DNA of 64,000 nucleotides from Mixophyes australis (lineage: Eukaryota; Chordata; Amphibia; Anura; Limnodynastidae): NCBI GenBank assembly GCA_036250195.1, contig JAVHZZ010000004.1, forward strand, positions 147,450,729 through 147,514,728, read 5' to 3'. Position numbers and translations under genes: made by a program. Shown here in pieces: positions 33,399 through 44,589 of this stretch (position 1 is the stretch's first letter; each line of letters begins with the position of its first letter). The notes under the pieces were generated by a model that was not told the origin of the DNA, ran no database searches, and saw only the letters and a program-made list of their open reading frames with translations.

Positions 33399-35201
33399 TT
33401 AAGTGATTGAGGACTGCACTACTGATTTCAAATGAATATATAAAGTGATCAGAGTGGGTTAATTCCAGTTTGCAGGTCATTTAAATCTTTATGAAAGCTG
33501 TTTATGCATGGCTGTATTTCTAGTAGAAGCTGCCCTAGACAATATGAATGAATAATATACATATTAACTGTCGACTTCGTATACTCATACCGATGTGATC
33601 AAAATCCCCTGCTTTATTATTTTTACTGAAAAAATTGGTGTTTGATCAAAACCAAGTATCATAAAAAGGAAAATTAATAAAGTAAATAAAATGAAACATG
33701 AAAATAAAAAAACTCTATGCTGCCTAGGGGGCCAATATAGTAAACTTATAGCATGAGTTCATCCTATGTACTGGGCAAAGGGTTGATTGGAGTGAAATTA
33801 AAAGATTATGATGCTGATTCAATAAAGGTTGATACATGTTACAGCTTTGTTATTACCAAATTGTAGAGTGTAGTGGAATTAGTGGTGCTGTATAAATAGC
33901 CACTGCTGCTGATGGTAATATCAAGATTTCAATTAATAATAAACACTGGACATATTGCCACCACTGGTACGTGGAAGTAACACTCAAAAATAATAAATGT
34001 GTGATACAAATATTGGATGTAAACATTGCATTATGTGATCTACTAAAGAATTTTAACCAAAAGTACTGAGAAAAAAACACCAGAATAATAATGTGGTTAC
34101 CAAAGTGTAAACATTTTCTTTATTGTAGAATTCCAGGACCTAGAAATTTTGTAGCTCATCTCACACAGTGTAAGCATAGAGAGAACAATTGTTAGTGTTC
34201 TTGCTCACTGTCCATTCACTCTGCCCACAGCATTCCATTGTGTATCCCTTTGTATCTACATGCCAGGTTATGTGCCTACCCTGGCACCATTTAACATAAA
34301 ACCTTCAATCATGGTGAACAGGTGCACTCTGGTTTACAGAGAGTTCAAGAGCATAAATTGCATGCTGAATTGAGAAATGTATTTTCAAAGTTTCTCAAAT
34401 GATCTTCCTGGCATTGTTTCCATTTAAAAATACCAGATAGACTGATCAAAATTTTCAGTGGTAGTGGTTTTGCCACAGCCTACCTTAAAGGTCATTCAAT
34501 GCTTCATTGGATTTACCAACTTTTATCACCAAATCATCAAAAATCGTCTCCATCACAACTCTTACTACAGTGGTAGTTGTCTAGCGCATTGGCTCTGTAA
34601 GCTTCTGCTTTTTTTGCTGTGCCATATCAGCTAGTCAGTCATGGAAGTCACTAAAACTTTGCACTCAATAGGGAGTATAATGTTAATAAATATTTTTGCC
34701 CAATATGCTCAGGGTATTCAGGTAGACAGCTCTCTGCATCTTTTTTGTCAGGTTCTGTTTTCACTCTGGTGCCACTTTTCATACATAGTGAAAAGCAGTT
34801 ATTATAATCTTATGTGCTGGTGCTGGTCTCCAAATCATAGAGTCTAGTCCTGTCTCTTGCTCTATTGTTCTCAGGTGTGATATTTGGCTACAGTTAATCT
34901 CCTGATTTTTCTTACTATGATTTCTCACTACCTGCACCAGCCCTGGCTATAACTTTGACTATGCTAATTTAGCTATGGCAGCCTGCAGGATATCTGTTCT
35001 GATCTATCTATCCAGACCTCCTAAAACTCAGATTCAGAACTCTGGTGGTATTCAAGTGGTCATTTTTTCTTAAATGAACATATGTAACTCATGTCAGTTT
35101 TTATTAATTTATTACCTGAATTATGACTTTGAGAGTCCACTCAAAAATGATAAAGCTGATTTTCGTTGATGGAAGCCATTATGCCTGGTACTATAAATTA
35201 C
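33399..35201. other. Non-coding stretch, nothing firmly recognised
   Basis: At about 33811 a phrase gctgattcaataaagg resembles the MITE termini seen elsewhere, and at about 33885 gtgctgtataaatag resembles a LINE tail. Both are too short to delimit. No gene or RNA was recognised. Confidence 0.45.
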
Positions 35202-35217
35202 AAGAATTACACCTGAT
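35202..35217. repeat. LINE target duplication, left copy (AAGAATTACACCTGAT)
   Basis: This 16-bp word recurs at 37320-37335 immediately after the A-rich end of the LINE. It is the signature of target-primed reverse transcription and fixes both ends of the insertion. Confidence 0.85.
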
Positions 35218-37319
35218 TTGCCCCACAACTATATGAGATTACTGGAGTCGAGTACTATGTCCCCTCAATGTCAGATGCCCTACTTATTGTTTTGCCCAAG
35301 CCCGAAAAGGACCCTCTGCATCCTAACTCATATTACTTAATTTCGCTATTAAATCAGGATTTTAAGATCCTTGCGAAGATCCTGGATACTCGGCTTAACT
35401 CAGTCATCAGTCAGATTGCCACCTAGACTAGACAGGGTTCATTTCAGATATGTCTACTACCACTAACCTGCGCCGTTTTTGTTTTTAAGCATCTACAGAT
35501 GGCTCACTCTGCTGAAGTGGAGGCTGTAGTGGTTTCTATTGATGCTGCCAAACCCTTCATTTCGGTGGAGTGGATCTATCTTTGGAAGGTGCTGCATAGG
35601 TTTGGATTCGGTCCTACTTTCATTCACTGCTTACGGCTACTGTACCTCACTTCTATGGCGCGGGTGTTTGTTAATGGTTACACGTCAGCCCTGTTTGGTC
35701 TGGGGAGAGACTCCCGACAGGTGTGCCCACTGCATTATTGGCACTAGCCATTGAGCCACTTGCTTGCGTGATCTATGCCCATGCTGTTATACGTGGACTT
35801 CCTCTTCACTATGACTGGGAGAATCAATCTGTTTAAGATGAGTGTGCAACCCCAATATCTTTATGTATTACACCATTCAGCCACATACATACCCAATCGT
35901 ACATTTCAATGCATCAATACAATGCTGTTGTCATTTATCTAGGATGATAGGCGGGTCAGGATAAAACTAAGTACCCTTTGTAAATCCAAAGCTGATGGTC
36001 GGCTGACGTTAACTAATCTCAAACTCTGTTTTATGGCAGCTCAATTGTTACATTTACTTAAGTGGTTATGTGCCTCTAGCAATAGCACTTTGATGGGTTT
36101 CCTTGGTGAGCAGGCAGTGCCCCCGACTACCCCACTGCAGATATTTTTGGTTGGTAGGTCGATTAGGTTCGATCGCCCTATTATTTCTCAGTCAATCAGG
36201 GTGTGGAATATAGCTTATAGCCTCCTGGGTGGGGAGGGCTTTGATCTGGACTATCCACTCTGGCACATTGTTATGCTAACTGAGCTTAATAAGTTAAGTA
36301 AAGACAATTTTTGGTGCCAATTTGGAGTGTCTGTGGTGGCCATCTCTATGAAACACGAGTGTTTTAATCATTTGCTCAACTCCAACAAGACTTTGGTTTC
36401 CTCCACACTGTCTTTTATCGTTATTTGCAACTCAGACATGCAATTTTCACACAATTTGGTGGCTCCACCTCAACATTTTCAGTTTCTCCTCTTAGGACTT
36501 TATTGAGAAATATGAGCAGGCGCAAAGTTATTTCCATTGTATACACTGAACTAAATTTCGACTATGTGCCTGATAGTTTGTTATCCCTTAAAACAAGATG
36601 GGAACTCGATGTAGGAGTGTTGACCGAGGAGAACTGGTGTCATATTTTGAAAAGCATAAGACATGCCATATCCTGTATTCGCCTTCAGCAAATCCATTTA
36701 TATCTGTTAAATAGGGTTTATCATTCCCCGAGTTCACTTGTTGGAACAGGTGGGCGAAGAGATGCAGACTGCCCCAAGGCCGGTTCATCATTCTGAACCT
36801 TCTGGCACCAATTGTGGGATTGTCGGAGAGTACATGCCTTCTGGACAAAAAGTGTGGGCTTGTATTAGTGACATGGTGTGTTCGGTTCATCCTCTTGAAC
36901 CTAACACATGTTTATTTGGCATCTCCCTGGAGGATAGGTTGAACAGGTCTCTCTATCAGTACATTTTTCTCTTTATAACCTTGGCTAAAGTTGCCCGCGT
37001 GTGTCTTGCTGCGGAAGGCCCTGAGTTTCATAAATGGAGGGCATTGGTGAATGATACTATAAATCATGAAAGGTATATGTATATATACAGTAGATTCTAT
37101 ACGTCTGAACTCTTTTGTTTCCTCTTCCTTTTTCATATATTAAGTCTGGCTCCCAGGCGCCTGCTCCTGCTTGATTCACTTTTTCAGTATAATAACTGAT
37201 GAAGTAATTCAATGTATTAATCATATATGGGTACCACTTTACTATAACTGCTGCCACGGCTGTTTTTTATGGTTTTGAATTGCATGTTATATCTTGTATA
37301 TTTGGAACGTTTAAATGAA
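35218..37319 (+). pseudogene. 5'-truncated Tx1/L1-like LINE (ORF2 C-terminal two-thirds)
   Basis: Plus-strand frames show, in order, LIVLPKPEKDPLHPNSYYLI and LLNQDFKILAKILDTRL (RT fingers), VVSIDAAKPFISVEWIYLWK (motif A with Asp), GRDSRQVCPL (motif B), GRINLFKMSVQPQYLYVL (thumb-side segment), MAAQLLHLLKWL, and the C-terminal WELDVGVLTEENWCHILKSI. These are L1/Tx1 ORF2 hallmarks. Motif C (YADD) is missing because the sequence passes directly from the region after motif B to the thumb segment near 35.82 kb, a deletion. Several stops and frameshifts are present. The unit ends in an A-rich tail and is flanked by a 16-bp duplication. Confidence 0.82.
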
Positions 37320-37335
37320 AAGAATTACACCTGAT

Positions 37336-38689
37336 ATTTGAAATAGGACTGCTGCCTGAAGATTGAGAAATGGCTGTCGCTTCCATGAATTCTAGTGATT
37401 TTTTTAAATGTTTCTTTCAAATTGTGATTTGTTTTAATTCATTTGATCTCAGTTCCAGTTCACACAGCCCCATTCCTTTCAGCCATCTGCAATCTCTGTT
37501 AGTAGCAGGCTGAAAAACACAGTGACTGAAAGTTGGGGATGCTTAAAAGTTAAAATGTAGGACATTTTTATAAAAAATGTTTAAGTAAGTGGCAAGAGGA
37601 TGCACCAGCACTACTTTTATGTGCTTCATTATCACTGGGACTAGCATTGTTATTGTTTTCTTGTGCAATATACTGTGAAGTGACATTGTACGACCACATT
37701 TACCTTTTTATGCCCATGCCAGATTTAGGCTTATTGCTGGCAATTTAGATGTGCTCTTTATTGTAAATAGAGATGCATTTTGTTTCCTCTAATATCCGGA
37801 ATGGACATATTGTCCTCAACATCTTCAAATGTGTGGTTAAATTAAAAAAGCTTTGTGTCCCAATTTATTAAAAGAGACAGTAGAGATTACCAAGTTTCAT
37901 TCTTATTTAAACTTCTAGCCAGTCCATAGCTTCAATTGCATTTGATACCTAAATAGGAGGAAACAAAACACATCTCAAATTACATTGAAGAGCAGATGTC
38001 TATTCACAGCAATAAGCCACTGTTTTGGTTTAAGGGAAGTTTGTCACACTCTTTGGGGGTACTTTTTTTTACACAAGGTATCATACTCTATAAGGTAATT
38101 TACAATCACAAGAAGATTGATTGGGGGGTTCCCAGTACAATAGAATATTGAATTAGAGTTAAGAACAGACTGACTAGACATAGTGTAAAGTGTAGGAAAG
38201 CAAATAGATTTTTTGTTCCAGTCAGTGCATTGTAAAATATAGATGGCAATGTATGACCTGGTTATTTTTACACTTAAATAACTAATGGTGTTAATGACAA
38301 GTGAAGGAAAATTTTGTACACATCAGATGTGTTTGCATTACTGTATTGTGTACAAATAGGGTAATGTGACTTTAGCATTTACTACTAACAGTGTTAAGCC
38401 CCATCTCTACGCTATGTCTATGCTATTTCTAAACTGTCTCCATGCTTTCTCTACACTATCGTTGGACATAAGTATACAAACTTGCAACTCCTGATGTCAA
38501 CTGGTCACATATTCTATTGATGTATCAACTGAATATATGCAGGTAAATGCATGTAAATGCACTTTTTTGTGCGTTCATCTTTTCTTGATAACTCACAAAT
38601 GCAGTCAACTCTACATGAGCCCATTTTTTCAAGTACAAAAACAAAGGTTTGGGATTTATTTCAATACTACCTGAAGTACCTGGCGTTGC
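37336..38689. other. Non-coding stretch, nothing recognised
   Basis: AT-rich sequence. The phrase taagccccatctctacgcta near 38395 is followed by two similar short phrases (atgctatttct, catgctttctct), too degenerate to call a repeat. No frames of note. Confidence 0.5.
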
Positions 38690-39190
38690 CTGGGTTTAAA
38701 TCTTCAAGTTAAGTTCAATGAGTTAGATGTAACTGTCCCACCCATGAGGTGGCTGCCCAGTGTTGCTTTGTTTTTATATTAAATGTTATCCAAATCCTTC
38801 TACTGCAAGGCGCAGAACAGGCTCGTTAGGTCAAAGTTTTGCCCAGCGTACACCAACAGGAGGTCCGACCGGGAACCAGACCCCCCAAAAACCTGGCCAG
38901 GATCCAACTCGACCACTTTGCGTTGGTTTCATCCCAATCAGTGCAGGAGTGTCCCAATGCAGGCTCAGAATAGGTTCCCCAGGTCAAAGTTCTACCCAGC
39001 ATACACCAACGGGAGGTCTGATCAGGACCATTACCCCCTTAAGACCTGGCAAGGGTCCAACTGGACCTCTTTGCTTTGGTTTCATCCCAATTGATGCTGG
39101 GGCGACTGAATGCAGGCTCAAAAGAGCACCCTGGGTCAAAGTAGTAAAGCAGGGTCACCCGGCATTGCGTGGGTCCGATTTGTAATTTGT
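38690..39190 (+). repeat. Diverged tandem repeat in an ACCTGGCGTTGCCTGG-type element
   Basis: The phrase tcaaagtt[t/c]t..cccagc is found at 38831 and 38994 and partly at 39136, giving units of about 163 and 142 bp. Each unit contains caccaac(a/g)ggaggtc and ggtttcatcccaat. The block is bordered by ctggcgttgcctgggt on the left and cccggcattgcgtgggt on the right, suggesting that one repeated element encloses the array. The two long plus-strand frames (up to 141 codons) arise from this composition and are not called as genes. Confidence 0.6.
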
Positions 39191-39833
39191 AACAGTTTTT
39201 AGCACCTTGTTTGGTATATAGACCAAAAATGCTATTTAGAAAAAAAGATTTGTTGCCTCGTTGTTATGTGTTCTGTTGTGTGGTGAGGTTTCTTTCCAGC
39301 AGTCAAACACTTATTTACAATCAAAAAATTATGCTTTGAAAATTTCAATGCTCTGTCGCTTTGTTGCATTATCGCATATGTGGTCTAATAGCTTATTTTT
39401 TCAATACTAAATAAGAATGTAAGATTTGACAGCTTTACCTTGGGAGCTGTGGAAGATGTCGAAGTCGTATAATTGGATGAACGAAAGTATATTGGTTAAT
39501 ATTGTTTTACCGTGCGATTGCACTCAGTATGCCACGTTACACGTGGCATGGCACGATCACGCAGTAAAATACGCACGTACACTCTCGCACTCTAACATTT
39601 AGCTATTTATATATTTCATATTCATATTGGTTCCGTTCTACAGTGATTTATGAGCAGATAGTATTTAGTTTATTATTAGTTTATATATCATGATTATATG
39701 TACACTTTAATGTTATTTGAGGTTCAGGTTACAGGAAACATGTCATGTTTGGTATCATTTTAATCCCCTATTCATCAGCAGTTGTCCGGTTCATTCGCCG
39801 AAGAGATCGCACATTGCATACTCTAGTTAGCGA
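39191..39833. other. Non-coding stretch with a small hairpin
   Basis: Near 39530-39550 gccacgttacacgtggc forms a short perfect hairpin. Otherwise it is AT-rich sequence with no recognised element. Confidence 0.5.
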
Positions 39834-40280
39834 TGTTAGGGAAATAAATGTTTAAAGTGATACTGACTGTAATATGTAAATAGACTAGCTTAAACTGGTT
39901 TCTGGGCGGGAGAATCATCTGGAATGTTGACCCTCACCCTTGGAGGGGGTTGTTTGAACTAGTCTATGACCTGTTTACACTGGACCCTCCTGAAGCCTGG
40001 ACCTATAGACGCAAGCCACATCATCTGCATTGTTCTCTCTGTAACACTAAGTGTATATAATACAGCTCTAGCTGGTATTAGCCCAGTCTTCTCTGACCAC
40101 AGTATTCTAGAGTGAAGTACTGTACGCTGGTACTAGTGGAGCACAGCGTAGTGAGCGCATGCGGGCGCGGTATGTATGTATCTTTTTGGTATTGGTTGTA
40201 CTGTATTATAATTATGTATTGAACTGCTAAATTTTGCATCTGCTAAAATAAATTACTTTGTGCTTTGGAAACACAACACA
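39834..40280 (+). mobile_element. Possible solo LTR, about 445 bp
   Basis: The block begins TGTTAGGGAAATAAATG and ends near AACACAACACA. It contains a TATA box (tatataata, 40054-40062), a GC-richer stretch downstream, and AATAAA (40247-40252) followed by a GT-rich ttactttgtgctttgg, the usual U3-R-U5 order. No matching target duplication is seen, so the exact ends are uncertain. A polymerase II promoter-bearing fragment of another kind is possible. Confidence 0.45.
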
Positions 40281-41296
40281 ATCGCTTAGACAATGCTTAT
40301 TTGAAAATGGTAAAATTACTTTAACAAAGATATTCACCAACAAACTAACTTCTTCTTTTATATATATAACAAAAGACTAAATGAAATAAAAAGGGAGGGG
40401 GTGTTAATATATTGGCAATTTGTACAAAGGACAAATGCAAACATATTGGACTATATATTGCTGAGTAACTATAAAACTAACTAAATAGGATGTACATAAA
40501 TAGGCTAATAAAACAATACTGCTGTGTAGCAAGTGTGCACAGAACAAAGGTGAAGATGAAGATTATAATAGTCAGAGGCCAGGCCACTGATAGGTCATAG
40601 CTCATGTCACAATCACAAATAGTTGCATTCACAGGTGTTCTCTTCTAAATTAACCTAAGAAGAAGAATAACTTCTGGAGGCATGCTCCTTTTATGACTAT
40701 AGTTATGTTACATTTCTTGATGTTTGCTGGCTGGCTTATTTATGTTGAATGCACTGTGATTGGCTTGATTTGTCAGGCAACATGAATTAATTTTGGTCAA
40801 ATCTGCATTTATTTTTTTGAATTCCAGAATTAGCTGAATTGATTTTCCCTTCTCTAGTTGTGCATTTTTGACACTCCTTAGCAACATCTGCAAGCATAGA
40901 AAGAATCTCTGGACTGCAATAACTGTTTCCATGGTTATGGATGTTGCAAAGGAGTGTTCTTTATAAGCAACATGTTTGTAGGTAAGTAATCAGGTAGAAA
41001 CTGGTTGTAGAAGTATTTAAAGTTGTGCAATGCTGAACAGAGGAAATAGGAAAGGCACATGTCAAAGCAGATGCAGTTAAATAAAAAAAATGGAACAATG
41101 CATTGAATACATTTAAAACATTTTTATGCCTGAATAAACCCTTCAACATACTTTTTCTTATCACCTTTTATTTTTAATTTATATCTTCAAGGATATTGTT
41201 TCTTTCGGCTTTCATGTCAAAATTCATCACTGGCATTCCTATGATGTTTCACTCCTCCCCAATTACCGTAATCTATCAGCATTTTGTTCTGCATGT
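40281..41296. other. Non-coding stretch, nothing recognised
   Basis: A purine tract (aaaaagggagggggtgttaa near 40389) looks like a polypurine tract followed by a TG start, but no LTR follows. No genes. Confidence 0.45.
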
Positions 41297-41475
41297 TAGG
41301 CTAGGTACACACTGAAGAATTTTTCGACCAACCTGTTTATCTACAATGAATTTCCCTTATAGCGAGGGTCGGGATTGCTTGGACGATTAATGCGTACACA
41401 CTAGTCACGTTTTAGATGATTAACGAAAGACCGACTTTTCACCGCCATATTGTCGTGAGCAAATTTCAATTCCCC
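41297..41475. mobile_element. MITE end, CTAGGTACACACTG type, left part
   Basis: The end ttaggctaggtacacactg is followed by an attttt(c)gacca phrase. The inverted counterpart with the same terminal word and a tttcgtcca phrase ends at 46024, 4.7 kb away. Either these are two separate truncated copies or one element has been split by later insertions. Confidence 0.5.
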
Positions 41476-41526
41476 CTGAATTAGCGCAGCGTTAAAGCTG
41501 TTACTGTTATTACGGTAATTTTAACC

Positions 41527-41571
41527 CGGCTTTTTGCTCGCAGCTCCATGAGCTGCAAGCAAAAAGCCGGA
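41527..41571. repeat. Hairpin with 21-bp arms
   Basis: The arm ccggctttttgctcgcagctc is followed by a 3-bp loop and gagctgcaagcaaaaagccgg, one mismatch over 21 bp. Outside it a weaker set of inverted tta(c)cg(g)taa motifs continues on both sides to about 41498 and 41622. It probably belongs to a palindromic MITE. Confidence 0.8.
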
Positions 41572-41622
41572 GTTGGGAATTTGGTAATTACTGTAATTAA
41601 GCGCGTTATTACCGTAATAACG

Positions 41623-42169
41623 GTAAGAATGCATAGAAATATTAAAAAAAGTGAGTTTGACTGTTTGAAGGACTTTGTAGATAAACAACTGACAATAGTA
41701 TATAGTATATTAAAAATGTTATATTCCAGAAACACGAATGCACGATGACATGTGCTGCTTAGGTACCGAAAATTTTAAAGATGAACATGTGCTTATTATA
41801 GCTAAACAAATAGATACCGAATTAGAAGAAAAAAAAAGATGTATTAAAAGAATGTATTTGAAGTCATATGTGGAAACAGTAAAATGTTTTGGTGAGAAAC
41901 GTATACCGTTATAATAACCAAAATGGCGCCTGCTTTACAGAATCTATGGAAAAAAACTTCATGGAGATGTTTCAGTTTTTTTCAGAAGCTTATGCCTCAA
42001 AGCACTAGGCATTAAAAAGTCAAATGTTATAGTAATAATAAAATTATGTTGAAACATTTTATTTTTTAATTATTTTTTTTTCACGTTTGATTATAAAATA
42101 TCTTAAATGTACATGTAAAGGTTTTTACAGAACACAGGGGCAAGATGCAGAACAATTTACACAGATATA
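41623..42169. other. Non-coding AT-rich stretch
   Basis: Short plus-strand frames (for example the end of 41548-41748) have no recognisable homology. No inverted ends were recognised here. Confidence 0.45.
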
Positions 42170-42184
42170 CTAATATGCAATCTG

Positions 42185-42583
42185 TAGTCAGGATCCCCGG
42201 CGCGGGAAGGCGAAAAGGGAGGAGGAAGAGAACCAACCAACAGACACTGTGTCAAACAGGTGTAAACAAATATGGATTGAAGGTAAATAAACACAAAATC
42301 CATATTTGTTTACACCTGTTTGGAACAGTGTCTGTTGATATATTGATACCTGACATTTAACCCTAAATAAATACAGGTACGCCGGCTGGCCTACCTGGTG
42401 AATACAATTTTTGCCTTTCAGTTATATGTTGGTTGGTTCTCTTTCTCCTCCCTTTTCCCTTTCCCGTGATGGGGAAACTGACTATTGTTATCTACAGGGG
42501 TTGGGACTATTCCCCCACACCAATTCCCCTTGGCTGCATCTATACTCCTTGGGAGCGCAGAATTTCCATCTCTGTATATTTAT
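42185..42583. mobile_element. Nested palindromic insert flanked by 15-bp direct repeats
   Basis: The word ctaatatgcaatctg occurs at 42170-42184 and 42584-42598, directly flanking about 400 bp. Inside, an outer inverted repeat (gaggaagagaaccaaccaac at about 42223-42242 with gttggttggttctctttctc at about 42428-42447) encloses an inner hairpin with 41-bp arms at 42238-42278 and 42297-42337 that has only two mismatches and an 18-nt loop. The arms contain gtgtaaacaaatatggatt. There is no coding capacity. Confidence 0.75.
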
Positions 42584-42599
42584 CTAATATGCAATCTGA

Positions 42600-43253
42600 C
42601 ATATATAAAATACACATTGTCACGAATGCCCAGCCTGTACATTTTACCCGGGGTCGGGCTGGGCCCTCGCTGCAAATTTTTTCTTTTTTTTTTTTTCATT
42701 TTTTTTTTTTTTAAGCTGGCAGGGGAAGGGGGGGGGGGGCGGTCTGGCAGGATCGTTGGTGGGGGGAGCTGTAACATAAAAAAAATAAAAATAAATTAAT
42801 ACTCACGTGGTCGCGGCGCTGCGTCCCTCCTCTCTTCTCTGCACCATTCACACTAACTGTCGGGCGTGGCGTCATCAAGTCACGCCCGACAGTCAGTGAG
42901 GAGCGTCGGACAAGACCAAGCCAGAAGACAGAAGAGAAGAGAAAGAGAAGAGAAGAAAAGAAGGCACAGAGTAAAAAAGAAGGGGAAGAAGCAGCATTGA
43001 GGGCGCAGTGTGAGCATAAGGGGGCACAGTGTATTGATGAAGGGGCACAGTATTGTGTGTGTGATGGCACAGGGGGCTTGTTGCAATGTAGTGTGTGTGA
43101 GGTAGGTGGTGGCTAATTAATTGGTGCTATTTTGTTTGTAGGGTGATGGTGAGGCAATTTAATAGTGGGGACTATTAATTTAAGATGGGGTGGTTTGGGG
43201 GCTATTGAATATGGGGGTGAGTTTAGGGAGAATGAGGTCTATTTATTAAATGT
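42600..43253. other. Low-complexity and GC-rich stretch with hairpin
   Basis: T-rich tracts (about 42678-42714) are followed by a G run (about 42729-42739). A perfect hairpin (ctgtcgggcgtg at 42857-42868, cacgcccgacag at 42881-42892) follows, then purine-rich sequence. From about 43080 loosely repeated phrases such as ttggtgctattttg, tggggactattaa and ggggctattgaata suggest an old degenerate tandem repeat. The frames here reflect composition. Confidence 0.5.
42857..42892. repeat. GC-rich hairpin sharing its core with 9092-9226
   Basis: The 12-bp arms are perfect and the 12-nt loop contains gcgtcatcaagt. The 9.1-kb palindrome has the same GTCGGGC...CATCATCAC...GCCCGAC arrangement followed by gtcagtgag, as here. 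This implies a dispersed family. Confidence 0.7.
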
Positions 43254-43912
43254 AATGTATAATAAATTAATGCGCTCAAATTGCCTAGAACAAACCTATA
43301 TTATTAGTGGAAACTATTAATAGAAATAGATATTTAACATGAAATAGTGCAGATTAGTAAAAACAGTGAATTTAATTAGTATAAATAACCAGTTCCAGAG
43401 AAATAGAAGGAATGAATAATTCCAACGATGATGAAATTGGTACATGAACACATGCATGGAATAAAAATAACAATAGAATTAAAATAAATGAACTAAGAGA
43501 ATAAAAATACAAAAAAATTAAAATAAAAATAGAAAATCCGTAAAGTGCAAAAATACAGTCCAAATAGAAGCACTCATGAAAGTCCTGGTGGAAAAATAAC
43601 TAAAGAAATGACCTGATAACGCAAAAAGCACTAATCCAAATGGGGATACAAAAACTGTCCAGATACCTGATGTGTGTTGCGGTTATCCGGCGAATATCAC
43701 TATAGTAGACAGGATGAAAACAGCAAGGCTAGCGGTGGAGCTCACGGGAACAGATATCAACTGTGTCCCTAGCGATGCTGCAGTGTGATGATGGAGAGCC
43801 TGGCGTGCGTTCCACAGTGGAACGCATGGACCGGATATCCTGTGACGTCACAAATGTGGGCGTGTCCCAACGCGTTTCATCTGCAGGAGCAGATTTCTTC
43901 AGGGGATGTGGT
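43254..43912 (-). mobile_element. Insert ending in the hammerhead-like stem-loop
   Basis: The direct repeat atttattaaatgt at 43241-43253 and 43913-43925 bounds about 660 bp. On the minus strand the insert starts almost immediately with the conserved stem-loop (43903-43867), continues through a GC-rich half and ends AT-rich. The flanking word also occurs a third time near 44000, so the direct repeat could predate the insertion. No protein-coding frame was recognised. Confidence 0.45.
43867..43903 (-). ncRNA. Stem-loop with GAAACGCGTTGG tail, hammerhead-like, copy B
   Basis: Read on the minus strand: CCTGAAGAA, a perfect 6-bp stem ATCTGC/GCAGAT with loop TCCT, then GAAACGCGTTGG. CUGAAGA, a hairpin and GAAAC in that order satisfy the conserved hammerhead ribozyme core (CUGANGA, helix II, GAAA). 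The nucleotides needed for helix III and the cleavage triplet are not evident nearby, so activity is not claimed. The stem sequence differs from copy A at 10002 but pairing is kept. Confidence 0.5.
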
Positions 43913-43925
43913 ATTTATTAAATGT

Positions 43926-44485
43926 GACTATGAGTTATTTAATAGCAGTGATGATTACGGGAAATAGGTATTGCTGTTTGCAGGAAGGGAATAGGTTTAT
44001 TTATTAAATGTGAATACTATTATTTTAATGTTGGGGCTGGAGGAAGGCCTAATTATTAATCGTGGTTGCTATTGATTTAACGCCGGGGCTGGCTGTAATT
44101 TTCTAAATGTAGCCATTTTTTTCCCCAAATAGGCCCTTCAACATTGCAGGATCCGGACAAGCCGCAACAAAAGAAACCAGCAGCCACAGGTGGAGAAAGT
44201 GAGAAGAACAGGTAGGAGAGAGCAGCACAGTGTGTGAAATGTTGGGATTCTAGTAGGAACAATACCAATTTTTGGTGAGTGTTGTGCCCAATGTAAGGTG
44301 CAGGCCAAGACTGAACTGTTTGTGTACACACTGTATTCTTTGTATACTACACTGTGGTGCTAGATGTCCTGAAAGTCAGGAGTGCTTGAACATATGTCAC
44401 GCTCCAGCGAATTGAGAGCCTAGTGATTTTGATGTTAGCCACGCCCCAATGGCGCATTTGCCACACCCCCAAATGCATGTCCACA
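43926..44485. other. Non-coding stretch, nothing firmly recognised
   Basis: Loosely repeated ttattaaatgtgactat / ttattaaatgtgaatac phrases at the left suggest remains of the same degenerate repeat seen at 43.1 kb. The rest is unremarkable. Confidence 0.4.
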
Positions 44486-44538
44486 CCCCCTTATAGTCGA
44501 GCATGCAATTTTTTTTTGCATGCTCGACTATAAGGGGG
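44486..44538. repeat. Perfect 23-bp hairpin with T-rich loop
   Basis: Arms 44486-44508 and 44516-44538 (cccccttatagtcgagcatg... and its exact complement) have no mismatch and a 7-nt T loop. The right flank contains gcagccctg at about 44581-44589, resembling a hAT terminus, so the hairpin may be part of a hAT-type MITE whose left end is lost. Confidence 0.85.
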
Positions 44539-44589
44539 GCCCCATGAATTTGTTGTACCGGGGCCCTGAATTCCTCTTGGCAGCCCTGG

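Noticed and set aside
26760..33480. Short frames shared by both LTRs (for example 26760-26987 and 32949-33146)
   Set aside because: They are duplicated because the LTRs are duplicated; they cover U3/R sequence with no protein similarity.
38760..39185. Plus-strand frame of 141 codons, Pro/Thr/Gly-rich
   Set aside because: It is the translation of a diverged tandem repeat, and a second overlapping frame of similar length exists, as expected for a repeat.
40389..40420. Polypurine tract followed by TGTTAA as an LTR start
   Set aside because: No LTR sequence or matching second copy follows in the window.
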